Shown: positions 17,290 through 26,187 of the stretch, one piece after another
Layout of the letters: each line of letters begins with the position of its first letter
Numbering within the stretch: position 1 is the stretch's first letter
NCBI RefSeq assembly: GCF_026340255.1
Contig: NZ_JAPEPJ010000001.1
Location: 4,743,501-4,807,500, forward strand
Length of the DNA: 64,000 nt
Reading direction: 5' to 3'
From: Streptomyces sp. NBC_01408
GTDB lineage: Bacteria > Actinomycetota > Actinomycetes > Streptomycetales > Streptomycetaceae
Notes under the pieces: model-generated
Told to the model about the DNA's origin: nothing
Databases searched by the model: none
What the model saw: only the letters and a program-made list of their open reading frames with translations
Translations under genes and position numbers: made by a program

Positions 17290-18216
17290 GTGGCTGTACC
17301 CGACCCCGGGCTCTACGGGCCCCGGTCCGTGACCTGGCAGTGTCACGGGGATCCGATGATGTGGATCGCCGGGGTGCGCGCGCTGTACCTGCAAGCCCTG
17401 CATCCGCGGGCCGTGCGCGGCGTGCTGGAGAACTCCTCCTTCGAGCGCGATGCCTGGGGGCGGCTGCTGCGGACGGCCGACTTCGTCGGCACCCTCACCT
17501 ACGGCACCACCGAGGACGCCGAGCGGGCCGGTGCGCGGGTCCGCGGGATCCACCGGAGGCTGTCCGCGACCGACCCGGCCACCGGCCGGAGCTTCCCCGT
17601 AGACGACCCCGAGCTGCTGCTGTGGATCCACTGCGCGCAGATCGACAGCTTCCTGCACGTCCTGCGCCGCTCCGGCATCCCCCTCACCCCGGCCCAGGCC
17701 GACCGCTACGTCGACGAGAACCGGGTCAACGCCCGCCTGGTCGGACTCGACCCGGCCGGGGTGCCCGCCGGCACCGCGGAGCTGGCGGCGTACTTCGAGG
17801 CGGTCCGCCCCGGCCTCGCCGCCGGGCCCGACGCCCGGGCCGTGGACGCCTTCCTGCGCAGCCCGCCCGTCCCCCCGGCCCTCGTCCCCGGCCGGAACCT
17901 GCTCTGGCGCCCGCTCGCCGGCCTCGCGTACGGTTCCCTCCCCGGCTGGGCGCACCAGCTGTACGGGCGGCCCGCACCGGCCCCGCGCGTCGTCACCCGG
18001 CGCATGCGTCTCACCGGCCGCGTGCTGCGCAGCATTCCCGCAGGTCTGCGCTGGCAGCTGCCGCCAGGTCACATCTTGAAAGCGATGCGTCGCATGGGCC
18101 CCGGGAGCCGCCCTTCGCCGTACACACTGCGTACATCAGCGGCCATACTGGACGGGCCGGGGAGGGCACAGCACGACGACGGGGGCGGCTTCAAGACATG
18201 GCGGAGTCCAGACTGA
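17290..18216 (+). CDS. Oxygenase-MpaB-like protein (DUF2236)
   Basis: A 308-residue DUF2236 protein. The family signature LQALHPRAVRGVLENSS near residue 40 and HCAQIDSFLHVLR near residue 120 carry the conserved histidines that bind haem in characterised latex-clearing and MpaB relatives. Substrate is unknown. The GTG start follows GGGAGGC and precedes the family N terminus (PDPGLYGPRSVTW). The 3' end overlaps the kinase start by 19 bases, so kinase translation is likely coupled to it. Confidence 0.75.
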   Translation: MAVPDPGLYGPRSVTWQCHGDPMMWIAGVRALYLQALHPRAVRGVLENSSFERDAWGRLLRTADFVGTLTYGTTEDAERAGARVRGIHRRLSATDPATGRSFPVDDPELLLWIHCAQIDSFLHVLRRSGIPLTPAQADRYVDENRVNARLVGLDPAGVPAGTAELAAYFEAVRPGLAAGPDARAVDAFLRSPPVPPALVPGRNLLWRPLAGLAYGSLPGWAHQLYGRPAPAPRVVTRRMRLTGRVLRSIPAGLRWQLPPGHILKAMRRMGPGSRPSPYTLRTSAAILDGPGRAQHDDGGGFKTWRSPD

Positions 18217-20351
18217 TCCAGGGCCGGTACCGGTCGCTCGATCTGATCGGGCGCGGCGGCATGGGCGAGGTGTGGCGGGCCCGGGACGAATCGCTGGGCC
18301 GGCAGGTCGCGGTGAAGTGCCTCAAGCCGATCGGCGCCGAGCAGGACGCGCACTTCACCCAGGTGCTGCGCGAGCGGTTCCGCCGCGAGGCGCGCGTCGC
18401 GGCCGCCCTCCAGCACCGCGGGGTCACCGTCGTGCACGACTTCGGTGACGACAGTGCCGCGGGCGGCTGCCTCTACCTCGTCATGGAACTGCTCGAAGGC
18501 CGCAACCTCAGCCAGCTCCTGGAGGACAACGAGGCGCGCCCGCTCCCCGTCGACGTGGTCGTCGACATCGCGGAGCAGATGGCCGCCGCCCTGGGCTACA
18601 CGCACGACCAGGGCGTGGTCCACCGCGACCTGAAACCCGCCAACATCATGCGCCTCACCGACGGCACCGTGAAGATCTGCGACTTCGGGATCGCCCGCCT
18701 CGCCCACGACATCGGCTTCACCGCCAAACTCACCGGCGGCGGCATGGCCATGGGCACCCCGCACTACATGTCGCCCGAGCAGATCGCGGGCGGCGAGGTC
18801 GACCACCGCAGTGACCTCTACTCCCTCGGCTGCGTCCTGTACGAGATCGCGACCGGCGCCCCGCCCTTCGACCTCGGCGACTCCTGGTCGGTGCTGGTCG
18901 GCCACCGCGACACCCCGCCGGTGCCGCTCCGCGAGCACCGCCCCGAACTGCCCGGCTACTTCGAACGGGTGGTCCTCGACCTGCTGGCCAAGCGCCCCGA
19001 GGACCGTCCGGGCGACGCCCGCCACCTGCACCGCCGGCTCGTCGAGGAACGTGCCGGCCGCGTCGGCCTGCCCGGCGCCCGGGGGCCGCTCCCGGACTGG
19101 GCCCGGGGGATGACCGCCGGCCGCAAGGCCGGGACCGACGCCCGCCCCGCGAGCGGCGCATGGGCCGTGCTCACCGGCTCCTGGACGGCCGCCCGCCTCG
19201 ACGGCCGTCCCACCGGGCACAACGGCATCCCTCACCCCACGCAGCAGGGCCCCGCGCACCCCGACGGCCCGCAGCGGATCGTCCGCCCCGAACCCGCCGA
19301 GGACCCGCGGCTCACCGTCGCCTACGGGATCCCGCGCGCCCCCTGGCTGGAAGCCCCCCGCCCGGACGGCCCCGGTGCCGACGGGTCCGGCGCCGCGGCC
19401 CTCGCCGCCGGGCACACCCGCGCCTTCTCCCTCAGCCGCGCCGGCCGGCCCGAGGCCGCCCTCGCCGTGTACCTGACCGTGGCCGACGGGCGCGCCCGCG
19501 TCCTCGGCCCGGACCACCCCGACACCCTTGCCGCGCGCCAGGAGACGGCGTACGAACTGGGCCGGCTCGGCCGCCACCAGGAGGCGTACGAGACCTACCG
19601 GGCGGTGCTCGTCGCCCGCGAGCGGACGGCGGGCCCGCGCCACCCCGACACCCTGCGCTGCCGCCACAACCTGGCCTGCGCGCTGGGGGCCCTCGGCCGG
19701 TTCGGGGACGCCCACGCCGCCGCCGAGGAGGTCGCCGCCGCCCGGACGGCCGTGCTGGGCGCGGAGCACGCCGACACCCTGCTGACCCGGTACGAGGTGG
19801 CGTACGCGCTGGGCCGGCTGGAGCGCTGGGAGGAGGCCCTGGCCGGTTTCCGCCACGTCGCCGCCGTACGGGAACGCGTCCTCGGCCGGGACCACCCCGA
19901 CACCCTCGCCGCGCGCTACGAGGTCGGCATCGCCCTCGGCCGCACCGGCAAGTGCGCTCAGGCCCTCGACCTGTTCCGGGCCCTGGTCCGCGACCGCACC
20001 CGGGCGTACGGGACCGCCGACCCCGAGACCCTGCGCGCCCGCCACGTCCTCGGCGTCAACCTGGGCCGGCTGGAGCGCTGGGAGGAGGCCGTCGCGGAGG
20101 CCCGGCAGGTGGCCGCCGCCCGGGCCGAGACCCTCGGCGCGGAGCACCCGGACACCCTGGTCAGCCGTCGCGAACTCGCCGTCGGCCTCGGCCGGCTGGG
20201 CCGCTGGGAGGAGGCCCTGCCCATCTACCGCGACCTCTCGGGCATCCGCGAACGGGGCCTCGGCGACGAGCACCCCGACACGGCCCTGGCCCACGCCGAC
20301 GAGGCGTACTGCCTGGAGCGGCTCGGCCAGGTGTGCTACCAAGAGCCATGA
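18198..20351 (+). CDS. Serine/threonine protein kinase with C-terminal TPR repeats
   Basis: A 717-residue protein. Residues 10-275 are a complete Hanks-type kinase: glycine loop GRGGMGEVW, ATP lysine in VAVKCLKP, VVHRDLKPANIM, ICDFGIARL and MSPEQIAGG. A basic Pro-rich linker follows. From about residue 400 there are seven or so 42-residue tetratricopeptide units with the HPDTL...LGRLGRWEEAL pattern. There is no transmembrane segment or PASTA domain, so the kinase should be cytoplasmic and recruit partners through the TPR arc. It overlaps DUF2236 upstream and the FAD oxidoreductase downstream, an unusual fixed trio. Confidence 0.92.
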   Translation: MAESRLIQGRYRSLDLIGRGGMGEVWRARDESLGRQVAVKCLKPIGAEQDAHFTQVLRERFRREARVAAALQHRGVTVVHDFGDDSAAGGCLYLVMELLEGRNLSQLLEDNEARPLPVDVVVDIAEQMAAALGYTHDQGVVHRDLKPANIMRLTDGTVKICDFGIARLAHDIGFTAKLTGGGMAMGTPHYMSPEQIAGGEVDHRSDLYSLGCVLYEIATGAPPFDLGDSWSVLVGHRDTPPVPLREHRPELPGYFERVVLDLLAKRPEDRPGDARHLHRRLVEERAGRVGLPGARGPLPDWARGMTAGRKAGTDARPASGAWAVLTGSWTAARLDGRPTGHNGIPHPTQQGPAHPDGPQRIVRPEPAEDPRLTVAYGIPRAPWLEAPRPDGPGADGSGAAALAAGHTRAFSLSRAGRPEAALAVYLTVADGRARVLGPDHPDTLAARQETAYELGRLGRHQEAYETYRAVLVARERTAGPRHPDTLRCRHNLACALGALGRFGDAHAAAEEVAAARTAVLGAEHADTLLTRYEVAYALGRLERWEEALAGFRHVAAVRERVLGRDHPDTLAARYEVGIALGRTGKCAQALDLFRALVRDRTRAYGTADPETLRARHVLGVNLGRLERWEEAVAEARQVAAARAETLGAEHPDTLVSRRELAVGLGRLGRWEEALPIYRDLSGIRERGLGDEHPDTALAHADEAYCLERLGQVCYQEP

Positions 20352-21937
20352 CGACCTTCGGGCGGGACGTGTACGACGACGTGATCGTGGGCGGCGGGCA
20401 CAACGGCCTGGTGGCCGCCGCGTACCTGGCCCGGGCGGGCAGATCGGTCCTCGTCCTGGAACGGCTCGGGAACACCGGCGGGGCGGCGATCTCCAGCCGC
20501 CCCTTCGTCGGCGTCGACGCCCGCCTTTCGCGGTACTCGTACCTCGTCTCGCTGCTCCCGGCGAAGATCGTGCGCGACCTGGACCTGCGGTTCGAGGTGC
20601 GCAGGCGGACCATCTCTTCGTACACGCCCGTCGAGCGCGACGGGCGGCCCGGCGGCCTGCTCGTCGGCGGCGGCGAGCAGCGCACCCGGGAGTCCTTCGC
20701 CCGGCTGACCGGCTCGGAGCGGGAGTACGAGAGCTGGCGCGCCTTCTACGGAACCACCGGGCGGCTCGCCCGGAAGGTCTTCCCGACCCTGACCGAGCCG
20801 CTGCCCACCCGGGCGGAGCTGCGGGCGCGGATCGACGACGAGGCCGCCTGGCGGATGCTGTTCGAGGAGCCGCTGGGACAGGCGGTGGAGCGGTACTTCG
20901 CCGACGACCTGGTCCGCGGGGTGGTCCTCACGGACGGGCTGATCGGCACCTTCGCGGATGCGCACGACCCCTCGCTCGCGCAGAACCGCTGCTTCCTCTA
21001 CCACGTCATCGGCGGCGGGACGGGTGACTGGGACGTCCCGGTCGGCGGCATGGGCGCGCTGACGGACGCCCTGGCCGCCGCCGCCCGCGAGGCCGGGGCG
21101 GAGATCGCCACCGGCCACGAGGTCCTGCGGATCGACACGGACGGGACCGCTCCGGCCGAGGTGGTGTTCCGTACGGCCACGGGGGAGGGGAGCGTCGTCG
21201 GCCGCACGGTGCTGGTGAACGCCTCGCCCCGGGCCCTGGCCGAACTCCTCGGGCAGGCGCCGGCGGAGCCCGCACCCGAGGGGGCCCAGCTCAAGGTCAA
21301 CATGCTGCTGCGGCGGCTGCCCCGGCTGCGGGACACCGCCGTCGACCCGCGCGAGGCCTTCGGCGGCACCTTCCACATCGCCGAGGGGTACGCCGAACTG
21401 GCCCGGGCCCACGCGGAGGCCGCCGCCGGGGAACTGCCCTCGGTCCCGCCCTCGGAGATCTACTGCCACTCGCTGACCGACCCGACGATCCTGGGACCGG
21501 AGCTGGCGGAGCAGGGCTACCAGACCCTCACGCTGTTCGGCCTGCACACCCCGGCCCGGCTGTTCGGACACGACAACCGGCAGACGCGCGAGGTCCTGCT
21601 GACGGCCACCCTCGCGCAGCTCGACGCGCACCTGGCCGAACCGCTCACCGACTGCCTGGCCTTCGACGCGGACGGCCGCCCGTGCATCGAGGCCAAGACC
21701 CCGCTGGACCTGGAACGCGAACTGCGCCTGCCCGGCGGGCACATCTTCCACCGGGACCTGTCCTGGCCGTACGGGGACGAGGACGGGGACGGCGTCGGGG
21801 CCGGTACCGGGGCCGGCCGGTGGGGCGTGGCGACCGCCTACCGCAACGTACTGCTGTGCGGGGCGGGCGCGGCGCGCGGCGGCGGAGTCAGCGGGGTCCC
21901 CGGCCACAACGCGGCGATGGCCGTGCTGGGGCACTGA
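20348..21937 (+). CDS. Phytoene-desaturase-like FAD-dependent oxidoreductase
   Basis: A 529-residue flavoprotein. The dinucleotide-binding motif VGGGHNGLVAAAYLARAG starts near residue 14. The C terminus closes with the family segment LLCGAGAARGGGVSGVPGHN. It resembles the NAD(P)/FAD oxidoreductases annotated with phytoene desaturases (CrtI-like), but no carotenoid genes are nearby. The ATG overlaps the kinase stop by four bases. Substrate is unknown; a lipid or polyprenyl compound is plausible. Confidence 0.82.
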   Translation: MTTFGRDVYDDVIVGGGHNGLVAAAYLARAGRSVLVLERLGNTGGAAISSRPFVGVDARLSRYSYLVSLLPAKIVRDLDLRFEVRRRTISSYTPVERDGRPGGLLVGGGEQRTRESFARLTGSEREYESWRAFYGTTGRLARKVFPTLTEPLPTRAELRARIDDEAAWRMLFEEPLGQAVERYFADDLVRGVVLTDGLIGTFADAHDPSLAQNRCFLYHVIGGGTGDWDVPVGGMGALTDALAAAAREAGAEIATGHEVLRIDTDGTAPAEVVFRTATGEGSVVGRTVLVNASPRALAELLGQAPAEPAPEGAQLKVNMLLRRLPRLRDTAVDPREAFGGTFHIAEGYAELARAHAEAAAGELPSVPPSEIYCHSLTDPTILGPELAEQGYQTLTLFGLHTPARLFGHDNRQTREVLLTATLAQLDAHLAEPLTDCLAFDADGRPCIEAKTPLDLERELRLPGGHIFHRDLSWPYGDEDGDGVGAGTGAGRWGVATAYRNVLLCGAGAARGGGVSGVPGHNAAMAVLGH

Positions 21938-21993
21938 CCCGGACGCGTGTCCCGGCGGCAGCGCCCCCGCGGCCGTCTCCCGGCGGACACCCC

Positions 21994-22440
21994 CTAGCGC
22001 GCGGGCTCGATGACCACGATCGGGATCTCGCGGTCCGTCCTGGCCTGGTACTCGTCGTACGGGGCCCAGTGCTTGACCATCAGCGGCCAGTACGCGGCGC
22101 GTTCCTCGGAGGTCGCCGTACGGGCCGTGCCCTGGAGGACCTCGGGGCCGACCTGGACGCGGACCTCGGGGTGCGCGGACAGGTTCCGGTACCAGAGCGG
22201 GTCCGCGACGGCGCCCCCGTTGGACGCGACGAGGAGGTAACGGCCGTCGGCCTCACCGTAGATGAGCGGGGTCCGCACCGGCTTGCCGGAAACCCGGCCC
22301 AGGGTGGTGAGGAGGAGGGTCTGGGTACCGTTCCAGTACTGGCCCTCGGCCCCGTTCGAGCCGACGTACTGCCTGATGTGGTCCAGCGTCCAGCCGGGCT
22401 TGGGGTCGGTCGGGTTGTCCCAGTCGATGTCGGTGTTCAT
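21994..22440 (-). CDS. Deazaflavin (F420)-dependent nitroreductase-family protein
   Basis: A 148-residue Ddn-like split-barrel protein. Landmarks are LLLTTLGRVSGKPVRTPLIY, the F420-binding VASNGGAVADPLWYRNL and the HPEVRVQVG segment. Such proteins reduce or hydrogenate small molecules with reduced F420. It precedes the FAD monooxygenase gene on the minus strand only by position; an inverted repeat upstream suggests separate control. Confidence 0.87.
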   Translation of the reverse strand: MNTDIDWDNPTDPKPGWTLDHIRQYVGSNGAEGQYWNGTQTLLLTTLGRVSGKPVRTPLIYGEADGRYLLVASNGGAVADPLWYRNLSAHPEVRVQVGPEVLQGTARTATSEERAAYWPLMVKHWAPYDEYQARTDREIPIVVIEPAR

Positions 22441-22458
22441 GGGTCGGCCTTCCTTCGT

Positions 22459-22472
22459 GTTGAACCGTCAAC
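22459..22472. promoter_or_regulatory. Candidate operator of the F420-type reductase gene
   Basis: GTTGAACCGTCAAC has five-base inverted arms GTTGA/TCAAC around a four-base centre. It lies 18 bases upstream of the reductase start, in an otherwise featureless 71-base gap. The binding protein is unknown. Confidence 0.4.
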
Positions 22473-22511
22473 GAACCTCACCAACGAGTGTCAACGCGGA
22501 GGGGCACGGGG

Positions 22512-23720
22512 TTATGCCGCACGCGCCGCCGGCACGGCAGGGGCCGGGAGCGTGAATCCGTCGAAGAGGTCGTCCAGTGCCCGCAGCGCGAAGCCCGCCG
22601 GGGCGGCACGGACGGCGAGGTCCCGGCAGGCGACGGCGAGGGGGTGGGTGAGGGCGGCGATCCGCCCCGCGCGACGGGACCGCACGCGGATGGCGTCGGT
22701 ACGGGCGAGGCGGACCGCGCTGTAGGCGGCGAGCGCGGCCGGCACCTCCCGGGTCTCCAGCAGATGGGCCAGGACGACGGCGTCCTCGATGGCCTGGCAG
22801 CCGCCCTGGCCGAGGTTGGGGGTCATGGCGTGGGCGGCGTCGCCGAGCCAGGCGAGTCGGCCCCGGTGGTACTGCGGGAGGGGGGCGGCCAGGTCGTACA
22901 GGTCGTGCTGGAGCACGGCGGACGGGTCGATCCGTTCCAGCAGGGCCGGGATCGGGTCGTGCCAGGTGCCGAAGCGGCGCAGGAACTCGGCGCGCGGGTC
23001 CGCGGGGCGGTACCCCTCCGGGACGACGGCGGTGGCGAAGAGGTAGAGCCGGCCGTCGGCGAGCGGGACGACGCCGAAGCGCTCGCCGCGGCCCCAGGTC
23101 TCGATGACGTCGGCGGCGGGGCCTGCGTCCGCGCCCGCCGCCGCCGGCAGCACGGTGCGCCAGGCGGTCTCCCCGCTGTAGCGCAGCCCGGGGTGGGTGG
23201 GGAAGTACTGGCGGCGGAGCGGGCTGTGTATGCCGTCGGCGGCGAGGACGAGGTCGGCGCCGAAGTCCCCGGCGCGGGTACGGACCACCGGGGAGCCGTC
23301 GGCGTCGTCGACACCGGTGACGGCGGCGGCGTACCGGACCGCGCCGTCGGGGAGCGCGGCGGCCAGAGCGGCGACGAGGGCCGAGCGGTGCACGGCGAGC
23401 GGTGCCCGGCCGTACCGGGCGGCCAGCGCGGCGCCGTCGGTGCGGTTCAGCCATGCGCCCCCGGGGCGGCGCAGGCCCATCGCGGCGGGGCCCGCCGTGG
23501 GGCCCGCCGTGGGGCCCGCGGCGATGGCGGCGTCGAAGCCGATGGCGTCGAAGGCGCGCAGGGCGTTGGGGGCGAGGAGGATCCCGGCGCCGACGGCGTT
23601 CGGCCCGGGCGCCCGCTCGCACACGGTGACCCGCCAGCCGCGGCGGTGCAGGGCCACGGCCGCGGTGAGTCCGCCGATCCCGGCACCTGCCACGACCGCA
23701 TGACGCTCCAGATCCGGCAT
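22512..23720 (-). CDS. FAD-dependent monooxygenase (PHBH-type)
   Basis: A 402-residue group A flavin monooxygenase. The N-terminal GxGxxG motif is AGIGGLTAAVALHRRGW. The second FAD motif is WLGDAAHAMTPNLGQGGCQA near residue 290, typical of salicylate or zeaxanthin epoxidase-like hydroxylases. It is divergent from a TetR gene with two palindromic operators between them, so TetR most likely represses it and an aromatic or related substrate may induce it. Confidence 0.88.
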   Translation of the reverse strand: MPDLERHAVVAGAGIGGLTAAVALHRRGWRVTVCERAPGPNAVGAGILLAPNALRAFDAIGFDAAIAAGPTAGPTAGPAAMGLRRPGGAWLNRTDGAALAARYGRAPLAVHRSALVAALAAALPDGAVRYAAAVTGVDDADGSPVVRTRAGDFGADLVLAADGIHSPLRRQYFPTHPGLRYSGETAWRTVLPAAAGADAGPAADVIETWGRGERFGVVPLADGRLYLFATAVVPEGYRPADPRAEFLRRFGTWHDPIPALLERIDPSAVLQHDLYDLAAPLPQYHRGRLAWLGDAAHAMTPNLGQGGCQAIEDAVVLAHLLETREVPAALAAYSAVRLARTDAIRVRSRRAGRIAALTHPLAVACRDLAVRAAPAGFALRALDDLFDGFTLPAPAVPAARAA

Positions 23721-23747
23721 GGCGCACCTTCCCGTTCCGCCCGGACC

Positions 23748-23763
23748 CTCTACAGGCGTAGAG
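23748..23763. promoter_or_regulatory. TetR operator 1
   Basis: CTCTACAGGCGTAGAG, a palindrome with six-base arms. Its outer sequence is the same as that of operator 2, 33 bases away (about three helical turns). It sits between the divergent monooxygenase and TetR genes. Confidence 0.8.
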
Positions 23764-23780
23764 GATCGATGTCCTGGTCA

Positions 23781-23796
23781 CTCTACAGCTGTAGAG
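23781..23796. promoter_or_regulatory. TetR operator 2
   Basis: CTCTACAGCTGTAGAG is a perfect 16-base palindrome ending seven bases before the TetR start codon. Its position fits autorepression of the TetR gene, while operator 1 would control the monooxygenase. Confidence 0.82.
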
Positions 23797-23803
23797 TTCG
23801 GTT

Positions 23804-24487
23804 ATGTCCACCCCTCACACGACCTCGCCCGCGGCGGACCGCCGGACGCTGATCGCGGACACGGCGATCGGCCTCGTGGCCGCCTCCGGGCTGCGCGGCC
23901 TCACGCACCGTGCCGTCGACGGCACGGCCGGACTGCCGGCGGGCAGTACCTCCTACTACTTCCGTACGCGGACGGCGCTGATCGGTGCCTGCTACCGGCG
24001 GCTGGCGGAGCTGGATCTCCACGACCTCGACGCGGGCGCGGAGCGCGGCGGCGGTCAGGACGGCGGTGGCGAGGAGGGCGGCGGGGCAGCGGGCGGCGGG
24101 GACGGGCCGGCGCCGGAGCCGGGGGACCTCGAGGCGGCCGTCGCGATGCTCACGGGACTGCTGTACCGCTGGCTGACGGCGGGGCGCGAGCGCCAGCTGG
24201 CCCGTTTCGAACTCGGCCTGGAGGCGGCCCGCAACCCAGAGCTGGAGACGGAGTTCCGACGGGCCGGGGAGGAGCCCCGGGCCCGGGCCGCGGGTCTGCT
24301 CGCCGCGCTCGGGGCGGAGCGGCCCAGGGAGGCGGCCGAACTGCTGGTGGCCTGGACGGACGGGCTCCTCTACGACCGGCTGGCCGGCTCCCTCGCCCGC
24401 TCGCGTTCGGCTCCGGACCTGGCCGAACTGGCCTGCGTCGCCCGGCGGATGATCGCCGCGGCCCTCGCCCCGACCGGGGCTGGGTAG
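23804..24487 (+). CDS. TetR/AcrR-family regulator
   Basis: A 227-residue TetR repressor. The helix-turn-helix is LTHRAVDGTAGLPAGSTSYYF at residues 35-55. An acidic, glycine-rich insertion of about 30 residues follows near residue 80, probably a flexible loop. The rest is the ligand-binding helical domain. Two CTCTACAG/CTGTAGAG palindromes sit just upstream, shared with the divergent FAD monooxygenase gene. The VOC gene follows after nine bases and is likely co-transcribed. Confidence 0.9.
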   Translation: MSTPHTTSPAADRRTLIADTAIGLVAASGLRGLTHRAVDGTAGLPAGSTSYYFRTRTALIGACYRRLAELDLHDLDAGAERGGGQDGGGEEGGGAAGGGDGPAPEPGDLEAAVAMLTGLLYRWLTAGRERQLARFELGLEAARNPELETEFRRAGEEPRARAAGLLAALGAERPREAAELLVAWTDGLLYDRLAGSLARSRSAPDLAELACVARRMIAAALAPTGAG

Positions 24488-24496
24488 GATCCGGCC

Positions 24497-24886
24497 ATGA
24501 TCGCTGAACTGCAGTGCGTGGTCCTGGACTGCCCCGACCCGCTGGAGCTCGCGGAGTTCTACCGGTCCCTGCTGGGCGGCGCCGTCAACCAGCCGGACCG
24601 GCGGTGGGCGGTCGACGAGGGCTGGGCGACCCTGCACACGCCCTCGGGCTCCGTGTTCGCCTTCCAGCGGGTGGCGGACCACCGGCCGCCGAGCTGGCCG
24701 GACCCCGCCCGGCCGCAGCAGTTCCACCTGGACTTCGGCGTGCCGGACCTGGACCGCGCGCAGGAGCGGGTACTGGCCTGCGGTGCCACGCTCCTCGACG
24801 ACGGCTCGGGGCAGGGCTCCGGCGAGCCCGGCTGGCGCGTCTACGCCGATCCGGCCGGGCACCCCTTCTGCCTCGTACGGCACTGA
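24497..24886 (+). CDS. VOC-family (glyoxalase-like) protein
   Basis: A 129-residue protein with two beta-alpha-beta-beta-beta modules of the vicinal oxygen chelate fold. The first begins LQCVVLDCPDPLELAEFYR and the second ends YADPAGHPFCLVRH. Such proteins act as dioxygenases, isomerases or drug-binding resistance proteins; this one cannot be narrowed further. It follows the TetR gene by nine bases and is probably part of the same operon. Confidence 0.82.
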   Translation: MIAELQCVVLDCPDPLELAEFYRSLLGGAVNQPDRRWAVDEGWATLHTPSGSVFAFQRVADHRPPSWPDPARPQQFHLDFGVPDLDRAQERVLACGATLLDDGSGQGSGEPGWRVYADPAGHPFCLVRH

Positions 24887-24914
24887 TGCCACGGTCCTCC
24901 GGGGTCCTCCGCGG

Positions 24915-26123
24915 TCATGTGGCCCGTCGCTTGACGTTCCACAGTTGCACGGTGGAGTAGGCCTCGGGGGCTGAGGCGGAGGTGGCGAGCGTGTGGCCGT
25001 CCGGGTGGAAGGTGATGTGGGTGGCGCCGTTGGGGCCGGCCGGCACGGAGGTGATCTCCTTGAGGGACGGCAGGGCCCGCAGCGTGATGACTCCGTTCGG
25101 GGTGGGGCCGCCTCTGGAGGTGGCAATGAAGGAGCCGTCCGGGCTCATTGCCATCTGGTAATGCTCATCCTCGGTCCCGAGGGTGGCTGTGAGTTTGCGT
25201 GAGGCGACGTCCCAGACGGCGATTCTGCCGAAGGCCCCGACCAGGGTCTTGCCGTCCGGGGTGAAGGCGAGGTCGATCACCCCGAGGGCGCCCGCGTTGT
25301 CCAGTGGCAGGGTGGCGATCTGCGACCAGGTGGAGGTGTCGAACAGGATCACACCGCCCTTGGGCCCGCCGCCGTACCCCGCGGCCAGCATCTTCCCGTC
25401 CGGGCTGAAGGCGACGCTCCGCACGCTGCTCAGGCGGGTGCCCTCGCCCGCTCCGACCAGCAAGTCCTTGACGTGTGCACCGGAACGTACGTCCCAGACA
25501 GGGACCTTGCCGATGCCGTCACCCGCGTTCCGGGCGCCGGCCACCAGCCTGCCGTCCGGGCTGAGCGCCACCGCCGACATGCCCTCCAAGGGCAGGCCCT
25601 CGGAGGGTGAGGTGACCGCTGCGACCTCCTTCCGCGTGGCGACGTCCCAGACTGCGATCCCGCCGACATCGCTGGCCACGCGGTTTTCCAGAGTCGGTGG
25701 CTTCAGATAGCCGAGAGCGAGCAGGCCGCCCGCGAACACGAGGTCCTGGGTGAACATCGCGTCCTTCGGTGCCAATGTGGTGATTTCCGCCCGGGAGGCC
25801 GCATCCCACAGGGTGACGCTGGTCTTGAGGGCAACGGCCAGGATCTTCCCGTCCGGGCTGTATGTGATGCGAGGGAACAGGTCGGTCGCGCCGACCTCGA
25901 TCGTCGCCGTCGGCGCGAGCTCCAGGCCAGCAGGTCCGTCGCTGGCAGGTTTCCCGTCCTTCGGCCCGCTCCCGGCCCCCTCGTCCGTCGAGCCGGAGCT
26001 GAGCCAGATGCCCACGGGGACCGCCACGGCTGCGGCTGCCCCCAGGCCGCCAGCCGCCAGGAAGGCCCGCCGCCGCATACGACCCGCCTGGCGCGGGTCC
26101 GCCGCCCCTGAGTGGTCACTCAT
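24915..26123 (-). CDS. Exported WD40-repeat protein
   Basis: A 402-residue protein with a Tat-type signal (MRRRAFLAAGGLGAAAAVAV) and a Gly/Ser-rich linker, followed by repeated WD40 units carrying FSPDGK/YSPDGK and VWDV/LWDA. About seven repeats fill residues 80-400, forming one beta-propeller outside the membrane. I chose the ATG 15 residues before the twin arginine; a TTG farther upstream overlaps the neighbouring gene region. It is the last of three same-strand genes for exported or membrane-anchored proteins and may serve as a scaffold or sensor. Function unknown. Confidence 0.8.
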   Translation of the reverse strand: MSDHSGAADPRQAGRMRRRAFLAAGGLGAAAAVAVPVGIWLSSGSTDEGAGSGPKDGKPASDGPAGLELAPTATIEVGATDLFPRITYSPDGKILAVALKTSVTLWDAASRAEITTLAPKDAMFTQDLVFAGGLLALGYLKPPTLENRVASDVGGIAVWDVATRKEVAAVTSPSEGLPLEGMSAVALSPDGRLVAGARNAGDGIGKVPVWDVRSGAHVKDLLVGAGEGTRLSSVRSVAFSPDGKMLAAGYGGGPKGGVILFDTSTWSQIATLPLDNAGALGVIDLAFTPDGKTLVGAFGRIAVWDVASRKLTATLGTEDEHYQMAMSPDGSFIATSRGGPTPNGVITLRALPSLKEITSVPAGPNGATHITFHPDGHTLATSASAPEAYSTVQLWNVKRRAT

Positions 26124-26187
26124 GGAGACATCCAATCGTCGCGTCGTAGGTGTGTCGTCTGATCCCGCCTGATGGGGAGTCAAGGGA

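Noticed and set aside
20348..21937. Carotenoid desaturase gene cluster
   Set aside because: No phytoene synthase, cyclase or GGPP synthase is nearby; only a general CrtI-like fold is supported.
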